From Rhipicephalus microplus (Eukaryota > Arthropoda > Arachnida > Ixodida > Ixodidae): a DNA stretch of 64,000 nt. The stretch lies in contig NC_134702.1 of the NCBI RefSeq assembly GCF_043290135.1, positions 188,202,491-188,266,490 of the forward strand. Reading direction: 5' to 3'. The notes beneath the pieces were generated by a model. It worked only from the letters and a program-made list of their open reading frames with translations, was not told the origin of the DNA and searched no databases. Numbering within the stretch: position 1 is the first letter of the stretch; the number at the start of each line of letters is the position of its first letter. A program made the position numbers and the translations under genes. This document shows positions 45,540 to 56,026 of this stretch, piece by piece.

Positions 45540-45747
45540 AGTAAAGATTACAGCATTTCTTCGTCCCGTCCCATTTAATATTCCGCGCTGCCTGTACTGA
45601 GGGGCCGAGAAATCGATGTCCGGTGGCGGCGCTCGGGTGCACGCCTTCCGTTCGGTGCGAGCGACGCGTCACCATGGCAACGGCTGCAATGGTCCCGCTC
45701 GCGTGCCCGAAGATTCCGTCAGCGCTGCGCTGGCCTCGCCGGCCACG
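45540..45747 (+). other. Candidate 5' exon and promoter region of the DZIP1-like gene
   Basis: A CpG-rich patch in otherwise AT-rich DNA, ending at a good splice donor (CCACG|GTAAGT, GT at 45748). An ATG at 45616 opens a frame of 44 codons up to the donor. The next plus-strand exon (49117) has its own ATG shortly after the acceptor, so this exon could be an untranslated leader. It could also belong to an unrelated minus-strand gene, or be only a GC-rich repeat. Confidence 0.3.
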
Positions 45748-46100
45748 GTAAGTGGCGATTATCTGCAGTTTCAGCATGCTAAGCTTTCACGCGGAGGTCA
45801 TTCTTTCGTGCTCCTAGAACACGAATCGCCGCGGTGATATAGGTATACACGCCGCAAGATCGTTTGAAGCCGCGCTTTGCGAATGTGTTCGGTCGGTGCC
45901 GTGACGCGGCGGTACCTAACTCCTCGTGCTTCGCTTGTTCACCACCATAAAAGAAAAGTGTGGCTTCGTGGTCGTCTCGCAGTCGCATTATTGCGTCGCT
46001 GGTAATGTTGCGTGGACAGGCATGGCCACGATCATGACTGGTGTAGCATTGTCAAGGCAGTGCCTGGGATGGACGGGGCCGTGAGGAAATCATACTCGCT
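45748..46100. other. Unassigned DNA, possible first intron of DZIP1
   Basis: Starts at the GTAAGT donor at 45748. 45840-45990 stays fairly GC-rich. No repeat core or coding domain recognised before the SINE at 46101. Confidence 0.4.
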
Positions 46101-46310
46101 TGATTGATTGATGATTGATTGATATGTGGGGTTTGATGTCCCAAAAGCACCATATGATTATGAGAGACGCCGTAGTGGAGGGCTCCGGAAATTCAGACCA
46201 CCTGGTGTGTTTTAACGTGCACCCAAATCTGAGCACATGCGCCTACAGCAATTTCACCTCTATCGAAAATGCAGCCGGGGCAGCTGGGATACGATCCCGC
46301 GACCCGCGGG
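46101..46310 (-). mobile_element. Ruka-like SINE
   Basis: TTGATTGATTGATGATTGATT tail side, GAGAGACGCCGTAGTGGAGG core, and a B box (reverse of GATCCCGCGACC). Homology stops before the A box. No clear target duplication. Confidence 0.85.
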
Positions 46311-46859
46311 TCGTACGCTTCGTACGTAGGAAAAGCAAAGAACTTCTTGGAGAGCCTGCGGCAACAAAAAACTGACGTCTGCAAGTTCGAGTGAATAGGG
46401 AGTCGACTCGCTGAGCACAGCGTGACCGGCGCACATCCAATTGGCCAAGTTCGGCATCGTAGACTTAGCGCACCAACACTTGTAAGCGGCTTTTGTGGAA
46501 TCCTAGCCTATGTAGGAGACAGCGGGTAACTTTAGCTGCACTACCGATGGGACCTGTCTAAACAAAGTTTCGTACATCATGGACAATAGACGTGACCCTA
46601 TGGCGGGGAATAAAACCTCTTAATAGAATGCTAGTGAGGCGCAAAACGTCACATTTTTTTCCTTGCAAGGAAAAAAAAAAGTTGTTATTTTCCTCCCACT
46701 TTATTTGGCTGGGCTTCTCGCTACCCTCTGTTTCAACTAAACTACATCAATACCACTTTCACTCAAACACAATGGCTGACAACAGTTACAGGCAGCTACA
46801 CGGCAGACATAACCACTGCTGGTATCCTAACCATGGTTATCGCAAAGCAAGAGCTTAGG
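46311..46859. other. Unassigned DNA
   Basis: No gene or known repeat seen between the SINE and the G-run repeat. Several short minus ORFs overlap the SINE edge and have no domain. Confidence 0.4.
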
Positions 46860-46869
46860 AGCTTAGGCA

Positions 46870-47060
46870 GAACATTTTTTTTGGGGGGGGGGGGTGCACC
46901 TCTTCGAGCTGAATTTGTGGAGGCCGGGGAGACACCTTTGAGGGGGGCACCTCTTTGAGCTGAATTTGGGGCTGGGGAGACAAATATGCCATAGCGAAAA
47001 AAACACTTCAGAGGGGGGGGGGGATGGGCCCGATGTGCCGCTCCTTGGCTAGGCCACAGC
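46870..47060. repeat. G-run repeat
   Basis: Two copies of a unit GCACCTCTTyGAGCTGAATTTG separated by GGGGAGACA, between runs of 10-12 G, ending TTGGCTAGGCCACAG. Poly-G plus GGCTACGCCAC-like ends are common in dispersed invertebrate repeats. Family not named. Confidence 0.5.
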
Positions 47061-47601
47061 CGATAGCCGGTAATTCCACGACAGATCGACACAAATCCGA
47101 AAATTGACATTCGAAATTTGACTCGGTATTCGATACTTCATGCATATAGCACCCACTAGCCTGAAAAGCAACTCACTTTTCTTTTTACTGCATGATTTAC
47201 GAAGCAAAAATATTCAATGTATTCAACATGGAGGAACTAATTTCAACGACAGTAGTTCTCGAAAGTTCATTATGATGTAACACAAATATTAGCGTTACGA
47301 AGAAGACATCTTGAGTATAAAACATATGCACGACGAAGAGTGAAGGAACATTGCTTAAAACTTGTAGAGCGAAGAAAACTATTTCTGAAAACTGTCTTAA
47401 CATGGGTGTTTTATTATAATTGCGGCAAAATGGTTGCTACCAAATTGATAAGACTTATCAACTTTGTTTTATTGGCACCTGCATTTTTGGTTATTGAACT
47501 CTTGAGCAGGCGTGGCTGTTCTTGAACTCACTCACATGACAGCTGGCAAGTTTTTGTGGTAATTATGCAGGATAATGTGAACGAGAAATGTTTGTGCACA
47601 T
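47061..47601. other. Unassigned AT-rich DNA
   Basis: No gene or known repeat recognised; short ORFs only. Confidence 0.4.
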
Positions 47602-47605
47602 ATAT

Positions 47606-47763
47606 TGTGAGGAACCCCGCACCTCCACCACTTGCGTGGAACTGGTTTATTCAGCCAGGCTGGAGCTGAATCACAATGGTGATGATATTTACAGATGATG
47701 AAGATGTATAGGTGATGATGATATCTAAAGAGAATGAAGAGTCATTCGCTTGTCGCGCTCACA
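47606..47763 (-). mobile_element. Candidate solo LTR
   Basis: 158 bp bounded by TG...CA and flanked by ATAT on both sides (47602-47605 and 47764-47767), the same target-duplication length as the three full Gypsy elements here. AATAAA on the minus strand near 47650 favours minus orientation. There is no internal region, so it would be a recombination product. Confidence 0.5.
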
Positions 47764-47767
47764 ATAT

Positions 47768-48108
47768 TTTTTTTTCGGTGACTTAGCCCTAAAGCCTTTC
47801 TTCAACGCGTCGTCAGAATAGCCCTTTTCTGTGTAGGTCAACAGCGCATGCGCGTCGCCGTGAATGAGGCACACGCCATAAGATTTGGTGGCTAAACGAG
47901 ACGGCAGGAGTGGGTCTGGTGTCACATACGTGCGTATTCCTTCCCCACACCAAAAAAAAAAGCGCCAATGCCGGCCTCCGCGGCTGCCTGCTCGCGCGCA
48001 GCGGGCAATTTCCGAGGCCAAGGACCACCAGTTTCGATTTCGACAATCTCCACGAGATGGTGCTGTAAGGACTCGAAAAAAGCCGATACCGCAAATTTCA
48101 TTATAGTT
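47768..48108. other. Unassigned DNA
   Basis: No gene recognised. A run of A/T homopolymers near 47950 and short ORFs only; the right end is the SINE target duplication at 48109. Confidence 0.4.
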
Positions 48109-48125
48109 CAGTAATGCTTTCCTTG

Positions 48126-48353
48126 ATTGATATGTTCAGTTTAACGTCCCAAAATCACCATATGACTATGAGAGACGCCGTAGTGGAGGGCTCCGGAAAT
48201 TTCGACCACCTGAGGTTCTTTAACGTGCACCCAAATATGAGCACACGGGCCTACAACATTACCGCCTCCATCAGAAATGCAGCCGCCACAGCCGGGATTC
48301 GATTCCGCGACCTGCGGGTCAGCAGCCGAGTACCTTAGACCACCACGGCGGGG
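48126..48353 (-). mobile_element. Near full-length Ruka-like SINE
   Basis: 228 bp in reverse, with body, B box and A-box end (GTACCTTAGACCACCACGGCGGGGC). 17-bp target duplication CAGTAATGCTTTCCTTG at 48109-48125 and 48354-48370. Confidence 0.93.
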
Positions 48354-48664
48354 CAGTAATGCTTTCCTTGTGGCTAGCACTAATGATTGAATACGATATT
48401 GTGTATATCGTCCCATTGAGAAAAATGGCTTCACCATGTGCCAGTGAGTCACAAGCCATCACACGTAACAAGCAGCTTTAAGCCACCATAACATTGCTAA
48501 GGTCCGGTACATTTGTACAAATAATACTCTTTGAATGGACATTTCGATTGTAATTCTTTTTAGGTTTCAAAGTTTGATGTGAAACATGAGTTTGGAATAC
48601 GAGAAATTCTTATTTTTACTTCCTGTAACAAATACACATTGACCAATGTTTATGATTGTGTAGT

Positions 48665-48785
48665 AAGAGTAGAGGTAACGTTTATCCTTTTTTTCGTTAC
48701 GGTAATGGTAACGCGTTTCTTTTTTGTCCGAGTAATGAGTACATATTTAGTTACTTTTTTTTGGTAACCAATGCAACACTAACCA
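48665..48785. repeat. GTAACG-rich dispersed repeat
   Basis: Related to 10893-11035 (TTACGGTAATGGTAACGCG ... TTACTTTTTTTTGGTAAC). Confidence 0.4.
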
Positions 48786-49116
48786 AAACCAACTAGGCCA
48801 AGGTTCTGCACATGTAAATAAGCAGACTTTTTGACACCGGCTATCAGGATGCGGTCATGCCAACTCACCCAACTTGATGTGCTGCTTCTTTGACCTCGGC
48901 GAGCGGGTTGTGCATGTTCTCCGGTTAACGACTCCCGGTATGTGCTTATGTCGAATCAATGCAAAGGGAATGAAGTATATAGAAAAACGGATTTCAAAAA
49001 CGGCTTTGCCGTCTTTCCCTCTCTATGCTTTGTCCTTTCGATCTTTTACTATTCGAGTGCCGAATCGACCAGGCTAAATGTGCAACCTCACGGTTTCGAC
49101 CCGCCCGACTACTGCA

Positions 49117-49247
49117 GGACACCAGCATGCAGCAGCAGTGTCCGGAGCCGGCCGCGTCTGACGCTGAAGGCTCAGTGCAGCCAGTGGTGTCGCTGCACGG
49201 CTTCCAGTTCCACAGCCGCTGCCAGAAGATCGACTGGAGAAAGATCG
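49117..49247 (+). CDS. DZIP1: DZIP1-like gene, first coding exon
   Basis: Acceptor CTACTGCAG at 49108-49116, ATG at 49127, donor ATCG|GTGCGT with GT at 49248. It encodes MQQQCPEPAASDAEGSVQPV, a short acidic leader, then GFQFHSRCQKIDWRKI, the start of the Dzip-like N-terminal domain (usual pattern F-x-F-R-x-R-x-E-x-x-D-W-R+). The exon ends one base into a codon and joins exon 55929 in frame (phase 1). DZIP1 acts at the basal body and transition zone, is needed for ciliogenesis, and tunes Hedgehog signalling in vertebrates. I cannot separate DZIP1 from DZIP1L here. Confidence 0.7.
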
Positions 49248-50181
49248 GTGCGTTGTTGTACCGATTAAAAGTGGCGATGGGCGCGAGTAGGCTATTCTTC
49301 TTAATTAAAAATGAGCAGCGCGAAGCGCTAGAGGGTGGACATTCAGAGAGCGATTTACTAAGGAAGTGAAAGAATGACAAGTACGACCAGTTACTTTTAA
49401 GTGAGTTAGTTGGTGAATAAAGCGATGCCCTTACATAGATGAGGTAGTAGGGATACCAGATATGTCGCCAGAAAAGCGTTTCACATAGCGTGATGTGACT
49501 ATGTGCCTTAGACAGCGTTTCACTATCATGTCATCTTATAACTGTACATGTCAAGGATTTTGCACGCCACTTGCGGCATCCATGTTGCGTGTATATGTGT
49601 CTATCTGTTAGGGATCACTAAATGTTTTTGGTAACTAGCGTGCGTGCTTCTCATTGTTTTGCTTGCTCAGTCCTCTCTTGAGTGCAGTTCCGCACCTCAG
49701 GGTTTGATATTGCCCAAGAATTACACCTTTTCTTTTTCGCCTTCTGATATTATGGTGCACTGCCGCTGAGTTGCCGTGACACGGTGAAGTTGCATTGTCA
49801 CCAAGTACACCAACACTGCAATTCGGTGTACAGCTCATCGGATGGTGCATTACCACGTTTACGGAGCAGTAAATTCGCGCCTTGACGACCAGCTCATTCT
49901 TAAGCGTCGTCGGCAAATGAAGCGTTGGTTAAGCCACGTTGCAGGATCATAGTGATCGAGCCATCTAATAAACATAGCACTTGAGTACGCACACGTTGAG
50001 TTCGCAACTGAATTCAGTCTCCGCTTTCAGGTGTCGTACATTCAATGCAGTGGCAGTAAGAGCTGCATTAAGGCAGCTTGGCCAACTTTCAATAGCTAAA
50101 AGGCTTCAGCGTAGCGGCACATGAAAAGAAAAAAGAAAGCAGACATGAAATAAAGCTGATATAAGGTAATATTAATAATAA
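49248..50181 (+). other. Intron of the DZIP1-like gene (left of element 3)
   Basis: No ORF or repeat of note except the target site of Gypsy element 3 in an AAT-rich tract. The TSD ATAA is at 50178-50181. Confidence 0.5.
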
Positions 50182-50340
50182 TGTAAATAGGCTTTATTGA
50201 AGGAACTGAGCAAGCGGGTGGTAGCTCGAAAGGAACGCAGGCGGACCCAGATGACGGAGCTCGATCGCCGATCTCGTGCTTTTTTCTTGTGTTGATTGAT
50301 AGTTGAGCTGATGGTATCAACGTCGTTCTTATTCACTATA
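50182..50340 (-). repeat. 3' LTR of Gypsy element 3
   Basis: 159 bp on the minus strand, starting TATAGTGAATAAG and ending TTTACA. The poly(A) signal AATAAA is at 50191-50196. Confidence 0.9.
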
Positions 50341-50378
50341 ATTACCCCCGGCGAAAAAGTTGAAGCTATCCTGGCAAT

Positions 50379-53300
50379 CTAACACATGGAGACAAACGGG
50401 TCGAAGTAGGGTTTGAGACGGTTTACGTGAACAATATCACGTCCACGCCGATGACGGTCGCTCGGTGGCGTGAAGGGTTCAGTGGCGTAGTTCACGGGTG
50501 AGGTACGCTCGACCACGCGGTAGGGACTGTGGTAATTATAGAGTAGCTTGGGTGATGCACCAGGTACATGCAGCCATACAAGTGCTCCAGGAACGAGAGT
50601 TGGTGCAGAACAATGGTCGTCGTCGCGGGTCTCCTTCTGGCGCTTTTGGTCGGCTGTAGTCAGCCTCTTGGCTAGCTTGCGGTACTCTTCTGCGGAACGA
50701 GCGGCTGCCGAGACAGGCGTGCATTCAAAGGGATCTGGCGAGTATGGCAGTAAAGTGTCGATAGTGTGCAATTTTTGGCGACCATTCAGGAGAAAAAAAT
50801 GGGGGAAACCCGGTAGTGACTTTTGTAGCGGTGTTATACGCGTACGTCATAAATGGAAGAACGAGGTCCCAGTTTGTTCGATGAGAAGCGACATGCGTCA
50901 CAAGCATGTCCCCCAGAGTACGATTAAACCGATCAGTCAAACCTTTCGTCTGTAAGTGGTAGGCTGTACTCTTCCGGTGTACAATATGCCGCTGTTGAAG
51001 AACTGCTTGGAATACATAGGAGAGGAAAACACGCCCTCGGTCACTGCGGAGTTCTCGAGGAGGACCATGACGGAGCACAAAACGATTCAGTATAAAAGTT
51101 GCTTACGTCTTGTGCTGCAGCTGTGGGGAGAGCAGCAGTTACAGCGTACCGTGTAAGATGATACACAGCCACGATAGCCCATCGGTTGCGTGCCGTTGTC
51201 AATGGTAGTGGTCCGCAGAGGTCAATTCCTATACACGGTCGAATGGGCGGTCTGGGCATGGAAGTGGCTACAATGAACATGTTGCAGGATGTGGCGGGTG
51301 TTTCCGCCGCTGACATTCGCGGCAGCCGCGAATGAGCTGGCGGACGAAGGTAAATATTTCATGTCAGTAATACCTTTTTCGTAGGCGCTCGTAGGTCTTG
51401 AAAACACCGGCGTGAGCACACTGCGGGTGGGAATGCAACGACGCGCAGATAGTAGAGTGCATAGTTCGGGGAATGACTAGTAGTCATTTCCTACCATCTG
51501 CTGAGTAGTTGCGCCGGTACAAAAGTCCGTCCCAAGTACTGAAGTGTGGAGCCTGGCGGCGCAGGGTTCGAGTGGTTGTATGTGTCGGTGCCTCGGATAA
51601 CAAGTCGAGAAGCGAAGCAATCCATGGGTCATTGCGTTGTGCAGAAGAGATGGTGTCCTCGTCAAGGGCTGATAACGTGTTGTCCGAGGAAACAGTTACA
51701 ATGTCCGGGGATAGGGGAGATCGCGATAGTGCATCAGCATTGGTGTGCTTGTGACCGGAACGATATACAACGTGGATGTCATATTCTTGAAGTGGGAGAG
51801 CCCAACGGGCAAGACGACCCGATAGATCCTTGAGCGAAGACAACCAGCATAATGCGTAGTGGTCCGTTACTACATCAAAAGCATGACCATAAAGGTATGG
51901 GCGGAACTTGACAAGTGCCCAAACGATCGCCAAGCATTCCTTCTCGGTGACGCTGTAGTTCTATTCAGCCTTGGTGAGAGTTCTGCTGGCGCAAGCGATG
52001 ACATACTCGGTGAATCCAGACTTGCGTTGCGCGAGAACCGCACCGAGGCCGAGACCACTGGCGTCAGTGTGGACCTCAGTTGCCGCTGTAGGATCGTGGT
52101 GACGCAGTATTGGTGGTGAAGTGAGGAGACGACGAAGGGTACAGAAGGCTTGGTTCCACTCAGAAGACCATGACGAAAGATCAGTGACCCTGCCTAGAAG
52201 TTCGGTCAAAGGCGCAATGATTGAGGTGAGGTTGCGCACGAACCGGCGAAAGTAGGAGCATAACCGCACGAAGCTCCGTAACTGCTTCATGGTCGTTGGT
52301 TGGGGAAGTCGGCGACAGCACGTAATTTAGCCGGGTCTGGAAGTATACCGTCCTTTGATACGAAATGCCCGAGAATCGTATGTTGCCGAGCAGTGGAGTG
52401 GCACTTTTTGAGGTTGAGTTGGAGCTGAGCATTCTTCAGGCACGTGAGGACGTGTTTCAGGCGCTCGAGATGTGTCGCAAAGTCTGGCACAAAGACGACA
52501 ATATCGTCGAGATATCAGAGACATATTTGCCACTTCAAACCCCGAAGAACCGAGTCCATCATGCGCTCGAAGGTGGCAGGCGCATTGCAGAGGCCGAAGG
52601 GCATGACATTAAAAAGACCGTCGGGTGTCACGAAGGCTGTTTTATGTCGATCGGCATCTGCAAGGGGGACCTGACAGTACCTTGAGCGCAAATCTAATGA
52701 TAAAAAAAAACTGGGCACCTTGTAAAGTTTCAAGGGCATCGTCAATCCTGGGTAAAGGATACACGTCTTTTCGAGTGATCTTATTTAGGCGCCAGTAATC
52801 CACGCAGAAGCGAACAGAACCATCCTTTTTTTAACGAGCACTACAGGTGAGGCCCATGAACTTTGTGAAGGTTGAATGACGCCGCGTTGCAGCATATCGT
52901 CCACCTGTTCGGTAATATATTGGCGTTCCGCCGCAGAAACACGGTATTGTCGTTGTATCGATGTGATGTAGAGTGGTAGAAGCGCGGCCAAGTGAAGGTT
53001 GAACAACATCGAAAATTCGCGGTACTGGTACAGCAGTTGGAGGAGTTCAGATCGTTCAGATGGTGACAGTTCGTCTATGATCGCCGAATCGAACACTTTC
53101 GAAGCCTGTATGTCAGAGTGGTTAATAGCACTCACGGCGGCGGTAAAAATTTGTCCGTTATCAATGGGCTGTATACATTCAAATGATTCACCTTTAAACA
53201 GTTTGATGGTAAGCGGAAAGTGATTCGTAAGGCAGATAGCACTGGCTCCATTATGAATTGAGAGGGCTAAATAAGGGAGCAAAAGTGGTTTCTGACTTAG

Positions 53301-53910
53301 AAAGAGGCTTGATTGCTCTAAAAATACTACTTCATCACGCGTGCCGTCAGATAGCACTGGCTCCATTATGAATTGAGAGGGCTAAATAAGGGAGCAAAAG
53401 TGGTTTCTGACTTAGAAAGAGGCTTGATTGCTCTAAAAATACTACTTCATCACGCATGCCGTCGGAGACCACAGGGAGCAAAACAGCTGTTGTCAATGGA
53501 ATGTCAGTATCTTCTTTGACAACGAGCTTGTGCGCGGCTCAATTCGTGTGGTCGTAGGGCTGGTCGAAAAACGGAAGCAGTTTGAGTTCGGAACGGGCAC
53601 AATCTATAACGGCGTGATTACGCGATAGGAAATCCCTGCCAAGTATTATGCCATGCGAGCAGGAGGAAAGGACGATAAACTGAACAATGTAGTGGTCCTC
53701 CGCAATTGTGAGTAGGGCAGTGTAGGCGGCTATAGGTCGAACAGGTTCTCCATTTTCTGCACGTAAGGACATCATATCAAGCGGCGTGGTCCCCTTTCGG
53801 AGCTTGCTGCAAAGTTTGGCGTCTATAACAGACACAGCGGCACCGGTATCCACAAGAGCGTATGCATGGGTGCCGTCTACAAAAACTTCGACGATATTTG
53901 ACGGCAAAGT
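50379..53910 (-). pseudogene. pol: pol of Gypsy element 3, broken
   Basis: Minus-strand order from 53907 downwards: protease ALVDTGAAVSVIDAK, RT (YRVSAAERQYITEQVDDMLQ, then DGLFNVMPFGLCNAPATFER), the intact YLDD box at 52503-52514 preceded directly by a TGA, RNase [18 protein letters not shown] near 52060, and integrase (GIDLCGPLPLTTA near 51220, SDRGRVF near 51045). The third integrase acidic residue reads TDRF where element 1 has TERM, so Glu is replaced by Asp. The C-terminal tail ends near 50379. Confidence 0.88.
53233..53462 (-). repeat. 115-bp tandem duplication in pol of element 3
   Basis: Two adjacent copies (53233-53347 and 53348-53462) with only a few differences. 115 is not a multiple of three, so it shifts the frame. 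Confidence 0.95.
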
Positions 53911-53963
53911 GCGAGGACTTGAACGTTTCGACAGCGCATTTTTTGCCTCCTGAACTGCAACGG

Positions 53964-55236
53964 CTAGTTTCCCTCATTTTGAGGGGCTGGTCTTGGACGC
54001 ATGGCTGGAAAGGAGCGACGATCGGGTGAAGGTGAACGACGAGACGAAGTTGCTGGATAGTCACGGGAAGACGTGCTTGACTGATGATCAGAACTTTCAT
54101 AACCAAAAGGGGGTCGGTCTATGTAGTTGCTCCGTAATCGGGCGTCTGTGTAGCCACGCACGTGACGACGGCAGTATCGGGAGATATAGCCAGGGCTGCC
54201 GCATGCGAAACAGATCGACCGGTTATCACGCGTTCGCCAGGCATTTGCAGCGAGGGGCGCTGCCCACGCGACATACGGCTGAGTCGAGGCTGTGGTAGCG
54301 AGTGGAGGAGCCCATACGACGGAAGACTGAGTAGGAGCGGTGACATGCGGCAGTCCATTGAACGGCGAGGGCTGGTGTGGCTGCTGCCTCTTTACTGCGT
54401 CAGCATAAGTAAGAGGCGCGGCGACAATTTGCTGCTGAAAGGGCACTGGCATAGCCTCGGCAATCTGGTCCTGAAGCACATGTCGGATCATGGGAGCTAA
54501 CGGGGTCGGTGGTTGCTCTTATTGCGGCTGCGGGAGCTCTTGGCGCTGACAAAACAGCAGAAGCGAAAGCTGCGACCTCCTCACGCACAAAGTCTTTCAT
54601 TTGTGCTAGAAGGCAGGAGTGGTCAGGCATGACGCCCAGTGCAGCGAGTGATTGGTTAGGCTGAAATGGACGACGGGTGAGAGCTCGTTGCCATCGCAAT
54701 TCGTCGTAACTCTGGCACAGAGTTCGAACTTCAGACACCGTACCAGGAGACTTCGCAAGGAGCATTTGAAATACGTCGTCATCGACACCTTCCATTGTGT
54801 GCTGGATCTTGGCACTTTCGCTCATTGCGGCATCGACGCGCCTGCAGAGATCCGGTATGTCTTCGATATAAGCAGTAAACATTTCGCCAGGTTCTTGTGC
54901 CCGTGTACGCAGGCGTTGTTCGGCGCGCAACTTCCGCACGGCCGGGTGACCGAAAACCGAGGATATTGCCTGCTTGAAAGCGGCCCAGTTCCCGAACTCG
55001 GATTCGTGGTTTGTGTACCACAGCTTGGCCACATTAGCCAAGCAAAAGTTGACGGCGCTCAACTTGGCCGCCTCTTCCCACCTGTTTGGTCCGCTGACTT
55101 TTTCGTAGGATAACAGCCAGTCCTCGACGTCCTGGTCTTCGGCGCCCGAAGAGATTGGGGAGTCTCACTAGTGAACCGGGCCGTGGAGTGTAGCGGCCGC
55201 GAGAGGTTTTGTTTGTTGGGCAGCGTCAACTTGCAT
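53964..55236 (-). pseudogene. gag: gag of Gypsy element 3, broken
   Basis: ATG at 55236 (MQVDAAQQTKPLAAATL), then two adjacent stops TAG TGA at about codon 23, after which the same frame is open through DVEDWLLSYEKVSG and the capsid region. A frameshift near 54400 leads to the C-terminal part with a zinc knuckle reading CFACGSPGYISRYC, where the CCHC histidine is Tyr. It ends near 53964. Confidence 0.85.
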
Positions 55237-55288
55237 GGTCGATGGCAGCGTGCGGGATCGGAGTTCCAGGGTGTAGGTGATGTAGTTA

Positions 55289-55307
55289 CCCAGCACGATC
55301 CACCAAA
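55289..55307 (-). promoter_or_regulatory. Primer-binding site of Gypsy element 3
   Basis: Reads TGGTGGATCGTGCTGGGTA on the minus strand, close to the sites of elements 1 and 2. The 5' LTR of the minus strand ends TTTACA just before it. Confidence 0.65.
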
Positions 55308-55461
55308 TGTAAAGGGGGTTTTTTGAAGGAACTGAGCAAGCGGGTGGTAGCTCGAAAGGAACGCAGGCGGACCCAGATGACGGAGCTCGATCACCGATCT
55401 CGTGCCTTTTGTTGTGTTGATAGTTGAGCCGATGGTATCAACGTCTTTCTTATTCACTATA
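55308..55461 (-). repeat. 5' LTR of Gypsy element 3
   Basis: 154 bp, partner of 50182-50340. The AATAAA of the 3' copy reads AAAAAA here. Confidence 0.9.
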
Positions 55462-55465
55462 ATAA

Positions 55466-55476
55466 TATTAACAAAC

Positions 55477-55541
<65 letters not shown>

Positions 55542-55574
55542 AATAATAATAATATTAATAATAATAATAATAAC
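55466..55574. repeat. (ACA)n/(AAT)n microsatellite
   Basis: About 24 ACA units followed by AAT units, directly next to the insertion site of element 3. Confidence 0.95.
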
Positions 55575-55928
55575 AATTAATTAGGGCCGCTAGGCAATAT
55601 TGGTGCGAAAATTAGGAGATCAGCGTAGCTGGTGCCCTGCTCTCCTTCTTTCCCCCTACTCGCCCTTGCTTGCCTTTCTGACCCTACTGTTATGTGACTT
55701 CGTCGCGGTAATCCGGGTCTGCCCGCAGTCACTGCATTCTATCCTGTGTGGCACTGCGACGAGCTACCATTTGAGTAACTTCTTCTCGAGTCGTGCACTT
55801 CTTCGCTCGCGCCATGTCACGGCTAGTCTTCGCGGGCTGCGAGTCGCCACGTGAGGTGGTGCTGCTACCTGTGCAGTGTAATACAACTCTTGTTGGCAAA
55901 CCTGTTTAACATTACGCGCCTCATGCAG
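55575..55928 (+). other. DZIP1 intron, unassigned
   Basis: Short ORFs only. Ends at the acceptor CCTCATGCAG. Confidence 0.5.
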
Positions 55929-56026
55929 CGGCTGTGGACGTGGACCAGGTGGCTCGCGAGGTGGATGTGAACGCGCTGCAGAAGAATGTCACCCACCTCA
56001 CCTTCTGCGACATCGACCACGAGCTG
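55929..56026 (+). CDS. DZIP1: DZIP1-like gene, second coding exon
   Basis: 98 bp between acceptor CATGCAG (AG 55927-55928) and donor CTG|GTAAAC (GT 56027-56028). After the one-base carry-over it reads AAVDVDQVAREVDVNALQKN then VTHLTFCDIDHEL, the central part of the Dzip-like N domain. It enters at phase 1 and exits at phase 0. The next exon continues at phase 0. Confidence 0.85.

Larger units (their letters stand above)
50182..55461 (-). mobile_element. Gypsy LTR retrotransposon, element 3 (decayed), intronic
   Basis: 5,280 bp, antisense to the DZIP1-like gene. LTRs at 50182-50340 and 55308-55461, TSD ATAA (50178-50181 and 55462-55465), purine tract next to 50340, and a PBS next to 55308. 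Gag and pol are present on the minus strand but hold many stops and frameshifts. A 115-bp tandem duplication lies inside pol. Confidence 0.93.

Noticed and set aside
47611..47630. Minus-strand TGGTGGAGGTGCGGGGTTCC, similar to the primer-binding sites of the Gypsy elements.
   Set aside because: It lies inside the TG...CA unit that I read as a solo LTR, so position argues against a functional PBS.
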